Source: Bathymodiolus brooksi (taxonomy: Eukaryota; Mollusca; Bivalvia; Mytilida; Modiolidae). From it: 64,000 nt of DNA. The translations under genes and the position numbers were made by a program. Of the stretch, positions 35,360-47,734 are shown piece after piece; position 1 is the first letter of the stretch, and each line of letters starts with the position of its first letter. Location of the stretch: the NCBI GenBank assembly GCA_963680875.1, contig OY804577.1, forward strand, positions 148,570,196-148,634,195. Direction: 5' to 3'. The notes below the pieces were generated by a model. It saw only the letters and a list, made by a program, of their open reading frames with translations, made no database searches and was not told the origin of the DNA.

Positions 35360-38300
35360 ACATTCCGTGTGATATTTATTGTATGTTTCCTGGTGTCTAA
35401 GTGGTACTCTCAGTGTTAACATTCCGTGTGATATTTATTGTACGTTTCTTGGTGTCTAAGTTGTACTCTCAGTGTTAACATTCCGTGTGATATTTATTGT
35501 AGGTTTCCTGGTGTCTAAGTGGTACTCTCAGTGTTAACATTCCGTGTGATATTTATTGTATGTTTACTGGTGTCTAAGTGGTACTCTCAGTGTTAACATT
35601 CCGTGTGATATTTATTGTATGTTTCCTTGTGTCTAAGTGGTACTCTCAGTGTTAACATTCCGTGTGATATTTATTTTATGTTTACTGGTGTCTAAGTGGT
35701 ACTCTCAGTGTTAACATTCCGTGTGATATTTATTGTATGTTTTCTGGTGTCTAAGTGGTACTCTCAGTGTTAACATTCCGTGTGATATTTATTGTATGTT
35801 TCCTGGTGTCTAAGTGGTACTCTCCGTGTTAACATTCCGTGTGATATTTATTGTATGTTTCCTGGTGTCTAAATGGTACTCTCAGTGTTAACATTCCGTG
35901 TGATATTTATTGTATGCTTACTGGTGTCTAATTGGTACTCTCAGTGTTAACATTCCGTGTGATATTTATTGTATGTTTTCTGGTGTCTAAGTGGTACTCT
36001 CAGTGTTAACATTCCGTGTGATATTTATTGTATGTTTCCTGGTGTCTAAGTGGTACTCTCCGTGTTAGCATTCCGTGTGATATTTATTGTATGTTTCCTG
36101 GTGTCTAAATGGTACTCTCAGTGTTAGCATTCCGTGTGATATTTATTGTATGTTTCCTGGTGTCTAAATGGTACTCTCATTGTTAGCATTCCGTGTGATA
36201 TTTATTGTATGTTTACTGGTGTCTAAGTGGTACTCTCAGTGTTAACATTCCGTGTGATATTTATTGTACGTTTCCTGGTGTCTAAGTGGTACTCTCAGTG
36301 TTAGCATTCCGTGTGATATTTATTGTATGTTTACTGGTGTCTAAGTGGTATTCTCAGTGTTAACATTCCGTGTGATATTTATTGTACGTTTCCTGGTTTT
36401 TAAGTGGTACTCTCAGTGTTAACATTCCGTGTGATATTTATTGTATGTTTCCTGGTGTCTAAGTGGTACTCTCAGTGTTAACATTCCGTGTGATATTTAT
36501 TGTACGTTTCTTGGTGTCTAAGTTGTACTCTCAGTGTTAACATTCCGTGTGATATTTATTGTAGGTTTCCTGGTGTCTAAGTGGTACTCTCAGTGTTAGC
36601 ATTCCGTGTGATATTTATTGTATGTTTACTGGTGTCTAAGTGGTATTCTCAGTGTTAACATTCCGTGTGATATTTATTGTACGTTTCCTGGTTTCTAAGT
36701 GGTACTCTCAGTGTTAGCATTCCGTGTGATATTTATTGTATGTTTCCTGGTGTCTAAATGGTACTCTCAGTGTTAACATTCCGTGTGATATTTATTGTAT
36801 GTTTACTGGTGTCTAATTGGTACTCTCAGTGTTAACATTCCGTGTGATATTTATTGTATGTTTTCTGGTGTCTAAGTGGTACTCTCAGTGTTAACATTCC
36901 GTGTGATATTTATTGTATGTTTCCTGGTGTCTAAGTGGTACTCTCCGTGTTAACATTCCGTGTGATATTTATTGTATGTTTCCTGGTGTCTAAATGGTAC
37001 TCTCAGTGTTAACATTCCATGTGATATTTATTGTATGTTTCCTGGTGTCTAAATGGTACTCTCATTGTTAACATTCCGTGTGATATTTATTGTATGTTTA
37101 CTGGTGTCTAATTGGTACTCTCAGTGTTAACATTCCGTGTGATATTTATTGTATGTTTTCTGGTGTCTAAGTGGTACTCTCAGTGTTAACATTCCGTGTG
37201 ATATTTATTGTATGTTTCCTGGTGTCTAAGTGGTACTCTCCGTGTTAGCATTCCGTGTGATATTTATTGTATGTTTCCTGGTGTCTAAATGGTACTCTCA
37301 TTGTTAACATTCCGTGTGATATTTATTGTATGTTTCCTGGTGTCTAAGTGGTACTCTCAGTGTTAGCATTCCGTGTGATATTTATTGTATGTTTACTGGT
37401 GTCTAAGTGGTATTCTCAGTGTTAACATTCCGTGTGATATTTATTGTACGTTTCCTGGTTTCTAAGTGGTACTCTCAGTGTTAACATTCCGTGTGATATT
37501 TATTGTATGTTTCCTGGTGTCTAAGTGGTACTCTCAGTGTTAACATTCCGTGTGATATTTATTGTACGTTTCCTGGTGTCTAAGTTGTACTCTCAGTGTT
37601 AACATTCCGTGTGATATTTATTGTATGTTTCCTGGTGTCTAAATGGTACTCTCATTGTTAACATTCCATGTGATATTTATTGTATGTTTCCTGGTGTCTA
37701 AGTGGTACTCTCAGTGTTAACATTCCGTGTGATATTTATTGTATGTTTCCTGGTGTCTAAGTGGTACTCTCAGTGTTAACATTCCGTGTGATATTTATTG
37801 TATGTTTACTGGTGTCTAAGTGGTACTCTCAGTGTTAACATTCCGTGTGATATTTATTGTATGTTTCCTGGTGTCTAAGTGGTACTCTCAGTGTTAACAT
37901 TACGTGTGATATTTATTTTATGTTTACTGGTGTCTAAGTGGTACTCTCAGTGTTAACATTCCGTGTGATATTTATTGTATGTTTCCTGGTCTCTAAGTGG
38001 TACTCTCCGTGTTAACATTCCGTGTGATATTTATTGTATGTTTCCTGGTGTCTAAATGGTACTCTCAGTGTTAGCATTCCGTGTGATATTTATTGTATGT
38101 TTCCTGGTGTCTAAATGGTACTCTCATTGTTAACATTCCGTGTGATATTTATTGTATGTTTACTGGTGTCTAAGTGGTACTCTCAGTGTTAACATTCCGT
38201 GTGATATTTATTGTACGTTTCCTGGTGTCTAAGTGGTACTCTCAGTGTTAGCATTCCGTGTGATATTTATTGTATGTTTACTGGTGTCTAAGTGGTATTC

Positions 38301-41300
38301 TCAGTGTTAACATTCCGTGTGATATTTATTGTACGTTTCCTGGTTTTTAAGTGGTACTCTCAGTGTTAACATTCCGTGTGATATTTATTGTATGTTTCCT
38401 GGTGTCTAAGTGGTACTCTCAGTGTTAACATTCCGTGTGATATTTATTGTACGTTTCTTGGTGTCTAAGTTGTACTCTTAGTGTTAACATTCCGTGTGAT
38501 ATTTATTGTAGGTTTCCTGGTGTCTAAGTGGTACTCTCAGTGTTAACATTCCGTGTGATATTTATTGTATGTTTACTGGTGTCTAAGTGGTACTCTCAGT
38601 GTTAACATTCCGTGTGATATTTATTGTACGTTTCCTGGTGTCTAAGTGGTACTCTCAGTGTTAGCATTCCGTGTGATATTTATTGTATGTTTACTGGTTT
38701 CTAAGTGGTATTCTCAGTGTTAACATTCCGTGTGATATTTATTGTACGTTTCCTGGTTTCTAAGTGGTACTCTCAGTGTTAACATTCCGTGTGATATTTA
38801 TTGTATGTTTCCTGGTGTCTAAGTGGTACTCTCAGTGTTAACATTCCGTGTGATATTTATTGTACGTTTCTTGGTGTCTAAGTTGTACTCTCAGTGTTAA
38901 CATTCCGTGTGATATTTATTGTAGGTTTCCTGGTGTCTAAGTGGTACTCTCAGTGTTAACATTCCGTGTGATATTTATTGTATGTTTACTGGTGTCTAAG
39001 TGGTACTCTCAGTGTTAACATTCCGTGTGATATTTATTGTATGTTTCCTTGTGTCTAAGTGGTACTCTCAGTGTTAACATTCCGTGTGATATTTATTTTA
39101 TGTTTACTGGTGTCTAAGTGGTACTCTCAGTGTTAACATTCGTGTGATATTTATTGTATGTTTTCTGGTGTCTAAGTGGTACTCTCAGTGTTAACATTCC
39201 GTGTGATATTTATTGTATGTTTCCTGGTGTCTAAGTGGTACTCTCCGTGTTAACATTCCGTGTGATATTTATTGTATGTTTCCTGGTGTCTAAATGGTAC
39301 TCTCAGTGTTAACATTCCGTGTGATATTTATTGTATGCTTACTGGTGTCTAATTGGTACTCTCAGTGTTAACATTCCGTGTGATATTTATTGTATGTTTT
39401 CTGGTGTCTAAGTGGTACTCTCAGTGTTAACATTCCGTGTGATATTTATTGTATGTTTCCTGGTGTCTAAGTGGTACTCTCCGTGTTAACATTCCGTGTG
39501 ATATTTATTGTATGTTTCCTGGTGTCTAAATGGTACTCTCAGTGTTAGCATTCCGTGTGATATTTATTGTATGTTTCCTGGTGTCTAAATGGTACTCTCA
39601 TTGTTAACATTCCGTGTGATATTTATTGTATGTTTACTGGTGTCTAAGTGGTACTCTCAGTGTTAACATTCCGTGTGATATTTATTGTACGTTTCCTGGT
39701 GTCTAAGTGGTACTCTCAGTGTTAGCATTCCGTGTGATATTTATTGTATGTTTACTGGTGTCTAAGTGGTATTCTCAGTGTTAACATTCCGTGTGATATT
39801 TATTGTACGTTTCCTGGTTTTTAAGTGGTACTCTCAGTGTTAACATTCCGTGTGATATTTATTGTATGTTTCCTGGTGTCTAAGTGGTACTCTCAGTGTT
39901 AACATTCCGTGTGATATTTATTGTACGTTTCTTGGTGTCTAAGTTGTACTCTCAGTGTTAACATTCCGTGTGATATTTATTGTAGGTTTCCTGGTGTCTA
40001 AGTGGTACTCTCAGTGTTAGCATTCCGTGTGATATTTATTGTATGTTTACTGGTGTCTAAGTGGTATTCTCAGTGTTAACATTCCGTGTGATATTTATTG
40101 TACGTTTCCTGGTTTCTAAGTGGTACTCTCAGTGTTAGCATTCCGTGTGATATTTATTGTATGTTTCCTGGTGTCTAAATGGTACTCTCAGTGTTAACAT
40201 TCCGTGTGATATTTATTGTATGTTTACTGGTGTCTAATTGGTACTCTCAGTGTTAACATTCCGTGTGATATTTATTGTATGTTTTCTGGTGTCTAAGTGG
40301 TACTCTCAGTGTTAACATTCCGTGTGATATTTATTGTATGTTTCCTGGTGTCTAAGTGGTACTCTCCGTGTTAACATTCCGTGTGATATTTATTGTATGT
40401 TTCCTGGTGTCTAAATGGTACTCTCAGTGTTAACATTCCATGTGATATTTATTGTATGTTTCCTGGTGTCTAAATGGTACTCTCATTGTTAACATTCCGT
40501 GTGATATTTATTGTATGTTTACTGGTGTCTAATTGGTACTCTCAGTGTTAACATTCCGTGTGATATTTATTGTATGTTTTCTGGTGTCTAAGTGGTACTC
40601 TCAGTGTTAACATTCCGTGTGATATTTATTGTATGTTTCCTGGTGTCTAAGTGGTACTCTCCGTGTTAGCATTCCGTGTGATATTTATTGTATGTTTCCT
40701 GGTGTCTAAATGGTACTCTCATTGTTAACATTCCGTGTGATATTTATTGTATGTTTCCTGGTGTCTAAGTGGTACTCTCAGTGTTAGCATTCCGTGTGAT
40801 ATTTATTGTATGTTTACTGGTGTCTAAGTGGTATTCTCAGTGTTAACATTCCGTGTGATATTTATTGTACGTTTCCTGGTTTCTAAGTGGTACTCTCAGT
40901 GTTAACATTCCGTGTGATATTTATTGTATGTTTCCTGGTGTCTAAGTGGTACTCTCAGTGTTAACATTCCGTGTGATATTTATTGTACGTTTCCTGGTGT
41001 CTAAGTTGTACTCTCAGTGTTAACATTCCGTGTGATATTTATTGTATGTTTCCTGGTGTCTAAATGGTACTCTCATTGTTAACATTCCATGTGATATTTA
41101 TTGTATGTTTCCTGGTGTCTAAGTGGTACTCTCAGTGTTAACATTCCGTGTGATATTTATTGTATGTTTCCTGGTGTCTAAGTGGTACTCTCAGTGTTAA
41201 CATTCCGTGTGATATTTATTGTATGTTTACTGGTGTCTAAGTGGTACTCTCAGTGTTAACATTCCGTGTGATATTTATTGTATGTTTCCTGGTGTCTAAG

Positions 41301-42285
41301 TGGTACTCTCAGTGTTAACATTACGTGTGATATTTATTTTATGTTTACTGGTGTCTAAGTGGTACTCTCAGTGTTAACATTCCGTGTGATATTTATTGTA
41401 TGTTTCCTGGTCTCTAAGTGGTACTCTCCGTGTTAACATTCCGTGTGATATTTATTGTATGTTTCCTGGTGTCTAAATGGTACTCTCAGTGTTAGCATTC
41501 CGTGTGATATTTATTGTATGTTTCCTGGTGTCTAAATGGTACTCTCATTGTTAACATTCCGTGTGATATTTATTGTATGTTTACTGGTGTCTAAGTGGTA
41601 CTCTCAGTGTTAACATTCCGTGTGATATTTATTGTACGTTTCCTGGTGTCTAAGTGGTACTCTCAGTGTTAGCATTCCGTGTGATATTTATTGTATGTTT
41701 ACTGGTGTCTAAGTGGTATTCTCAGTGTTAACATTCCGTGTGATATTTATTGTACGTTTCCTGGTTTTTAAGTGGTACTCTCAGTGTTAACATTCCGTGT
41801 GATATTTATTGTATGTTTCCTGGTGTCTAAGTGGTACTCTCAGTGTTAACATTCCGTGTGATATTTATTGTACGTTTCTTGGTGTCTAAGTTGTACTCTC
41901 AGTGTTAACATTCCGTGTGATATTTATTGTAGGTTTCCTGGTGTCTAAGTGGTACTCTCAGTGTTAACATTCCGTGTGATATTTATTGTATGTTTACTGG
42001 TGTCTAAGTGGTACTCTCAGTGTTAACATTCCGTGTGATATTTATTGTACGTTTCCTGGTGTCTAAGTGGTACTCTCAGTGTTAGCATTCCGTGTGATAT
42101 TTATTGTATGTTTACTGGTTTCTAAGTGGTATTCTCAGTGTTAACATTCCGTGTGATATTTATTGTACGTTTCCTGGTTTCTAAGTGGTACTCTCAGTGT
42201 TAACATTCCGTGTGATATTTATTGTATGTTTCCTGGTGTCTAAGTGGTACTCTCAGTGTTAACATTCCGTGTGATATTTATTGTA
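35360..42285. repeat. 58-monomer tandem duplication (3,422 bp)
   Basis: Two adjacent copies, about 35,360-38,860 and 38,860-42,285. Tags: CCTTGTGTC 35,625 and 39,047 (offset 3,422); TGCTTA 35,915 and 39,336; TTACGTG near 37,900 and 41,321; GGTCTCT 37,988 and 41,409; TTACTGGTTT 38,691 and 42,112 (offset 3,421 after a missing C at 39,141). At least four differences: GTTAGC against GTTAAC near 36,065 and near 36,184, CTCTTAG near 38,478, and the missing C. Confidence 0.88.
39138..39146 (+). other. 58-bp monomer: one C missing, 58-monomer right copy only
   Basis: The left copy near 35,716 retains both C bases, so this deletion is younger than the 58-monomer duplication. Confidence 0.9.
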
Positions 42286-42489
42286 CGCTTCCTGGTGTCT
42301 AAGTTGTACTCTCAGTGTTAACATTCCGTGTGATATTTATTGTATGTTTCCTGGTGTCTAAATGGTACTCTCATTGTTAACATTCCATGTGATATTTATT
42401 GTATGTTTACTGGTGTCTAAGTGGTACTCTCAGTGTTAACATTCCGTGTGATATTTATTGTACGTTTCTTGGTGTCTAAGTTGTACTCT

Positions 42490-45400
42490 CAGTGTTAACA
42501 TTCCGTGTGATATTTATTGTATGTTTCCTGGTGTCTAAGTGGTACTCTCAGTGTTAACATTCCGTGTGATATTTATTGTATGTTTACTGGTGTCTAAGTG
42601 GTACTCTCAGTGTTAACATTCCGTGTGATATTTATTGTATGTTTCCTGGTGTCTAAGTGGTACTCTCAGTGTTAACATTCCGTGTGATATTTATTGTATG
42701 TTTACTGGTGTCTAAGTGGTACTCTCAGTTTTAACATTCCGTGTGATATTTATTGTATGTTTTCTGGTGTCTAAGTGGTACTCTCAGTGTTAACATTCCG
42801 TGTGATATTTATTGTATGTTTCCTGGTTTCTAAGTGGTACTCTCCGTGTTAACATTCCGTGTGATATTTATTGTATGTTTCCTGGTGTCTAAATGGTACT
42901 CTCAGTGTTAACATTCCGTGTGATATTTATTGTATGTTTACTGGTGTCTAATTGGTACTCTCAGTGTTAACATTCCGTGTGATATTTATTGTAAGTTTTC
43001 TGGTGTCTAAGTGGTACTTTCAGTGTTAACATTCCGTGTGATATTTATTGTATGTTTCCTGGTGTCTAAGTGGTACTCTCCGTGTTAACATTCCGTGTGA
43101 TATTTATTGTATGTTTCCTGGGGTCTAAATGGTACTCTCAGTGTTAGCATTCCGTGTGATATTTATTGTATGTTTCCTGGTGTCTAAATGGTACTCTCAT
43201 TGTTAACATTCCGTGTGATATTTATTGTATGTTTACTGGTGTCTAATTGGTACTCTCAGTGTTAACATTCCGTGTGATATTTATTGTATGTTTTCTGGTG
43301 TCTAAGTGGTACTCTCAGTGTTAACATTCCGTGTGATATTTATTGTATGTTTCCTGGTGTCTAAGTGGTACTCTCCGTGTTAGCATTCCGTGTGATATTT
43401 ATTGTATGTTTCCTGGTGTCTAAGTGGTATTCTCAGTGTTAGCATTCCGTGTGATATTTATTGTACGTTTCCTGGTTTCTAAGTGGTACTCTCAGTGTTA
43501 ACATTCCGTGTGATATTTATTGTATGTTTCCTGGTGTCTAAATGGTACTCTCAGTGTTAACATTCCGTGTGATATTTATTGTATGTTTACTGGTGTCTAA
43601 TTGGTACTCTCAGTGTTAACATTCCGTGTGATATTTATTGTATGTTTTCTGGTGTCTAAGTGGTACTCTCAGTGTTAACATTCCGTGTGATATTTATTGT
43701 ATGTTTCCTGGTGTCTAAGTGGTACTCTCCGTGTTAACATTCCGTGTGATATTTATTGTATGTTTCCTGGTGTCTAAATGGTACTCTCAGTGTTAACATT
43801 CCGTGTGATATTTATTGTATGTTTCCTGGTGTCTAAATGGTACTCTCATTGTTAACATTCCGTGTGATATTTATTGTATGTTTACTGGTGTCTAATTGGT
43901 ACTCTCAGTGTTAACATTCCGTGTGATATTTATTGTATGTTTTCTGGTGTCTAAGTGGTACTCTCAGTGTTAACATTCCGTGTGATATTTATTGGATGTT
44001 TCCTGGTGTCTAAGTGGTACTCTCCGTGTTAGCATTCCGTGTGATATTTATTGTATGTTTCCTGGTGTCTAAATGGTACTCTCATTGTTAACATTCCGTG
44101 TGATATTTATTGTACGTTTCCTGGTTTCTAAGTGGTACTCTCAGTGTTAACATTCCGTGTGATATTTATTGTATGTTTCCTGGTGTCTAAGTGGTACTCT
44201 CAGTGTTAACATTCCGTGTGATATTTATTGTACGTTTCCTGGTGTCTAAGTTGTATTCTCAGTGTTAACATTCCGTGTGATATTTATTGTATGTTTCCTG
44301 GTGTCTAAATGGTACTCTCATTGTTAACATTCCATGTGATATTTATTGTATGTTTACTGGTGTCTAAGTGGTACTCTCAGTGTTAACATTCCGTGTGATA
44401 TTTATTGTATGTTTCCTGGTGTCTAAGTGGTACTCTCAGTGTTAACATTCCGTGTGATATTTATTGTATGTTTACTGGTGTCTAAGTGGTACTCTCAGTG
44501 TTAACATTCCGTGTGATATTTATTGTATGTTTCCTGGTGTCTAAGTGGTACTCTCAGTGTTAACATTCCGTGTGATATTTATTTTATGTTTACTGGTGTC
44601 TAAGTGGTAATCTCAGTGTTAACATTCCGTGTGATATTTATTGTATGTTTCCTGGTGTCTAAGTGGTACTCTCAGTGTTAACATTCCGTGTGATATTTAT
44701 TGTATGTTTACTGGTGTCTAAGTGGTACTCTCAGTGTTAACATTCCGTGTGATATTTATTGTATGTTTCCTGGTGTCTAAGTGGTACTCTCAGTGTTAAC
44801 ATTCCGTGTGATATTTATTGTATGTTTACTGGTGTCTAAGTGGTACTCTCAGTTTTAACATTCCGTGTGATATTTATTGTATGTTTTCTGGTGTCTAAGT
44901 GGTACTCTCAGTGTTAACATTCCGTGTGATATTTATTGTATGTTTCCTGGTGTCTAAGTGGTACTCTCCGTGTTAACATTCCGTGTGATATTTATTGTAT
45001 GTTTCCTGGTGTCTAAATGGTACTCTCAGTGTTAACATTCCGTGTGATATTTATTGTATGTTTACTGGTGTCTAATTGGTACTCTCAGTGTTAACATTCC
45101 GTGTGATATTTATTGTATGTTTTCTGGTGTCTAAGTGGTACTTTCAGTGTTAACATTCCGTGTGATATTTATTGTATGTTTCCTGGTGTCTAAGTGGTAC
45201 TCTCCGTGTTAACATTCCGTGTGATATTTATTGTATGTTTCCTGGGGTCTAAATGGTACTCTCAGTGTTAGCATTCCGTGTGATATTTATTGTATGTTTC
45301 CTGGTGTCTAAATGGTACTCTCATTGTTAACATTCCGTGTGATATTTATTGTATGTTTACTGGTGTCTAATTGGTACTCTCAGTGTTAACATTCCGTGTG

Positions 45401-46785
45401 ATATTTATTGTATGTTTTCTGGTGTCTAAGTGGTACTCTCAGTGTTAACATTCCGTGTGATATTTATTGTATGTTTCCTGGTGTCTAAGTGGTACTCTCC
45501 GTGTTAGCATTCCGTGTGATATTTATTGTATGTTTCCTGGTGTCTAAGTGGTATTCTCAGTGTTAGCATTCCGTGTGATATTTATTGTACGTTTCCTGGT
45601 TTCTAAGTGGTACTCTCAGTGTTAACATTCCGTGTGATATTTATTGTATGTTTCCTGGTGTCTAAATGGTACTCTCAGTGTTAACATTCCGTGTGATATT
45701 TATTGTATGTTTACTGGTGTCTAATTGGTACTCTCAGTGTTAACATTCCGTGTGATATTTATTGTATGTTTTCTGGTGTCTAAGTGGTACTCTCAGTGTT
45801 AACATTCCGTGTGATATTTATTGTATGTTTCCTGGTGTCTAAGTGGTACTCTCCGTGTTAACATTCCGTGTGATATTTATTGTATGTTTCCTGGTGTCTA
45901 AATGGTACTCTCAGTGTTAACATTCCGTGTGATATTTATTGTATGTTTCCTGGTGTCTAAATGGTACTCTCATTGTTAACATTCCGTGTGATATTTATTG
46001 TATGTTTACTGGTGTCTAATTGGTACTCTCAGTGTTAACATTCCGTGTGATATTTATTGTATGTTTTCTGGTGTCTAAGTGGTACTCTCAGTGTTAACAT
46101 TCCGTGTGATATTTATTGGATGTTTCCTGGTGTCTAAGTGGTACTCTCCGTGTTAGCATTCCGTGTGATATTTATTGTATGTTTCCTGGTGTCTAAATGG
46201 TACTCTCATTGTTAACATTCCGTGTGATATTTATTGTACGTTTCCTGGTTTCTAAGTGGTACTCTCAGTGTTAACATTCCGTGTGATATTTATTGTATGT
46301 TTCCTGGTGTCTAAGTGGTACTCTCAGTGTTAACATTCCGTGTGATATTTATTGTACGTTTCCTGGTGTCTAAGTTGTATTCTCAGTGTTAACATTCCGT
46401 GTGATATTTATTGTATGTTTCCTGGTGTCTAAATGGTACTCTCATTGTTAACATTCCATGTGATATTTATTGTATGTTTACTGGTGTCTAAGTGGTACTC
46501 TCAGTGTTAACATTCCGTGTGATATTTATTGTATGTTTCCTGGTGTCTAAGTGGTACTCTCAGTGTTAACATTCCGTGTGATATTTATTGTATGTTTACT
46601 GGTGTCTAAGTGGTACTCTCAGTGTTAACATTCCGTGTGATATTTATTGTATGTTTCCTGGTGTCTAAGTGGTACTCTCAGTGTTAACATTCCGTGTGAT
46701 ATTTATTTTATGTTTACTGGTGTCTAAGTGGTAATCTCAGTGTTAACATTCCGTGTGATATTTATTGTATGTTTCCTGGTGTCTA
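42490..46785. repeat. 36-monomer tandem duplication (2,124 bp)
   Basis: Tags 2,124 bases (36 x 59) apart: CAGTTTT 42,726 and 44,850; TACTTTCAG near 43,016 and 45,140; GGGGTCT 43,120 and 45,244; TTGGATG near 43,992 and 46,116; GGTAATCTC 44,606 and 46,730. The copies are about 42,490-44,660 and 44,660-46,785. GTAAGTTTTC near 42,992 and GGTTTCTAAG near 42,833 are private to the left copy. Confidence 0.87.
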
Positions 46786-47734
46786 AGTGGTATTCTCCGT
46801 GTTAACATTCCGTGTGATATTTATTGTATGTTTCCTGGTGTCTAAATGGTACTCTCAGTGTTAGCATTCCGTGTGATATTTATTGTATGTTTCCTGGTGT
46901 CTAAATGGTACTCTCATTGTTAACATTCCGTGTGATATTTATTGTATGTTTACTGGTGTCTAAGTGGTACTCTCAGTGTTAACATTCCGTGTGATATTTA
47001 TTGTACGTTTCCTGGTGTCTAAGAGGTACTCTCAGTGTTAGCATTCCGTGTGATATTTATTGTATGTTTACTGGTGTCTAAGTGGTATTCTCAGTGTTAA
47101 CATTCCGTGTGATATTTATTGTACGTTTCCTGGTTTTTAAGTGGTACTCTCAGTGTTAACATTCCGTGTGATATTTATTGTATGTTTCCTGGTGTCTAAG
47201 TGGTACTCTCAGTGTTAACATTCCGTGTGATATTTATTGTACGTTTCTTGGTGTCTAAGTTGTACTCTCAGTGTTAACATTACGTGTGATATTTATTGTA
47301 TGTTTCCTGGTGTCTAAGTGGTACTCTCAGTGTTAACATTCCGTGTGATATTTATTGTATGTTTACTGGTGTCTAAGTGGTACTCTCAGTGTTAACATTC
47401 CGTGTGATATTTATTGTACGTTTCCTGGTGTCTAAGTGGTACTCTCAGTGTTAGCATTCCGTGTGATATTTATTGTATGTTTACTGGTGTCTAAGTGGTA
47501 TTCTCAGTGTTAACATTCCGTGTGATATTTATTGTACGTTTCCTGGTTTCTAAGTGGTACTCTCAGTGTTAACATTCCGTGTGATATTTATTGTATGTTT
47601 CCTGGTGTCTAAGTGGTACTCTCAGTGTTAACATTCCGTGTGATATTTATTGTACGTTTCCTGGTGTCTAAGTTGTACTCTCAGTGTTAACATTCCGTGT
47701 GATATTTATTGTATGTTTCCTGGTGTCTAAATGG
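46786..47734. repeat. Satellite monomers with no assigned duplication
   Basis: Mixed classes, starting with the unusual combination TATTCTCCGTG near 46,791. Contains the first AAGAGG (T13A) unit of the window near 47,022, which later recurs in the right-hand domain, and a TTACGTG unit near 47,280 resembling those at 37,900 and 41,321. Confidence 0.6.
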
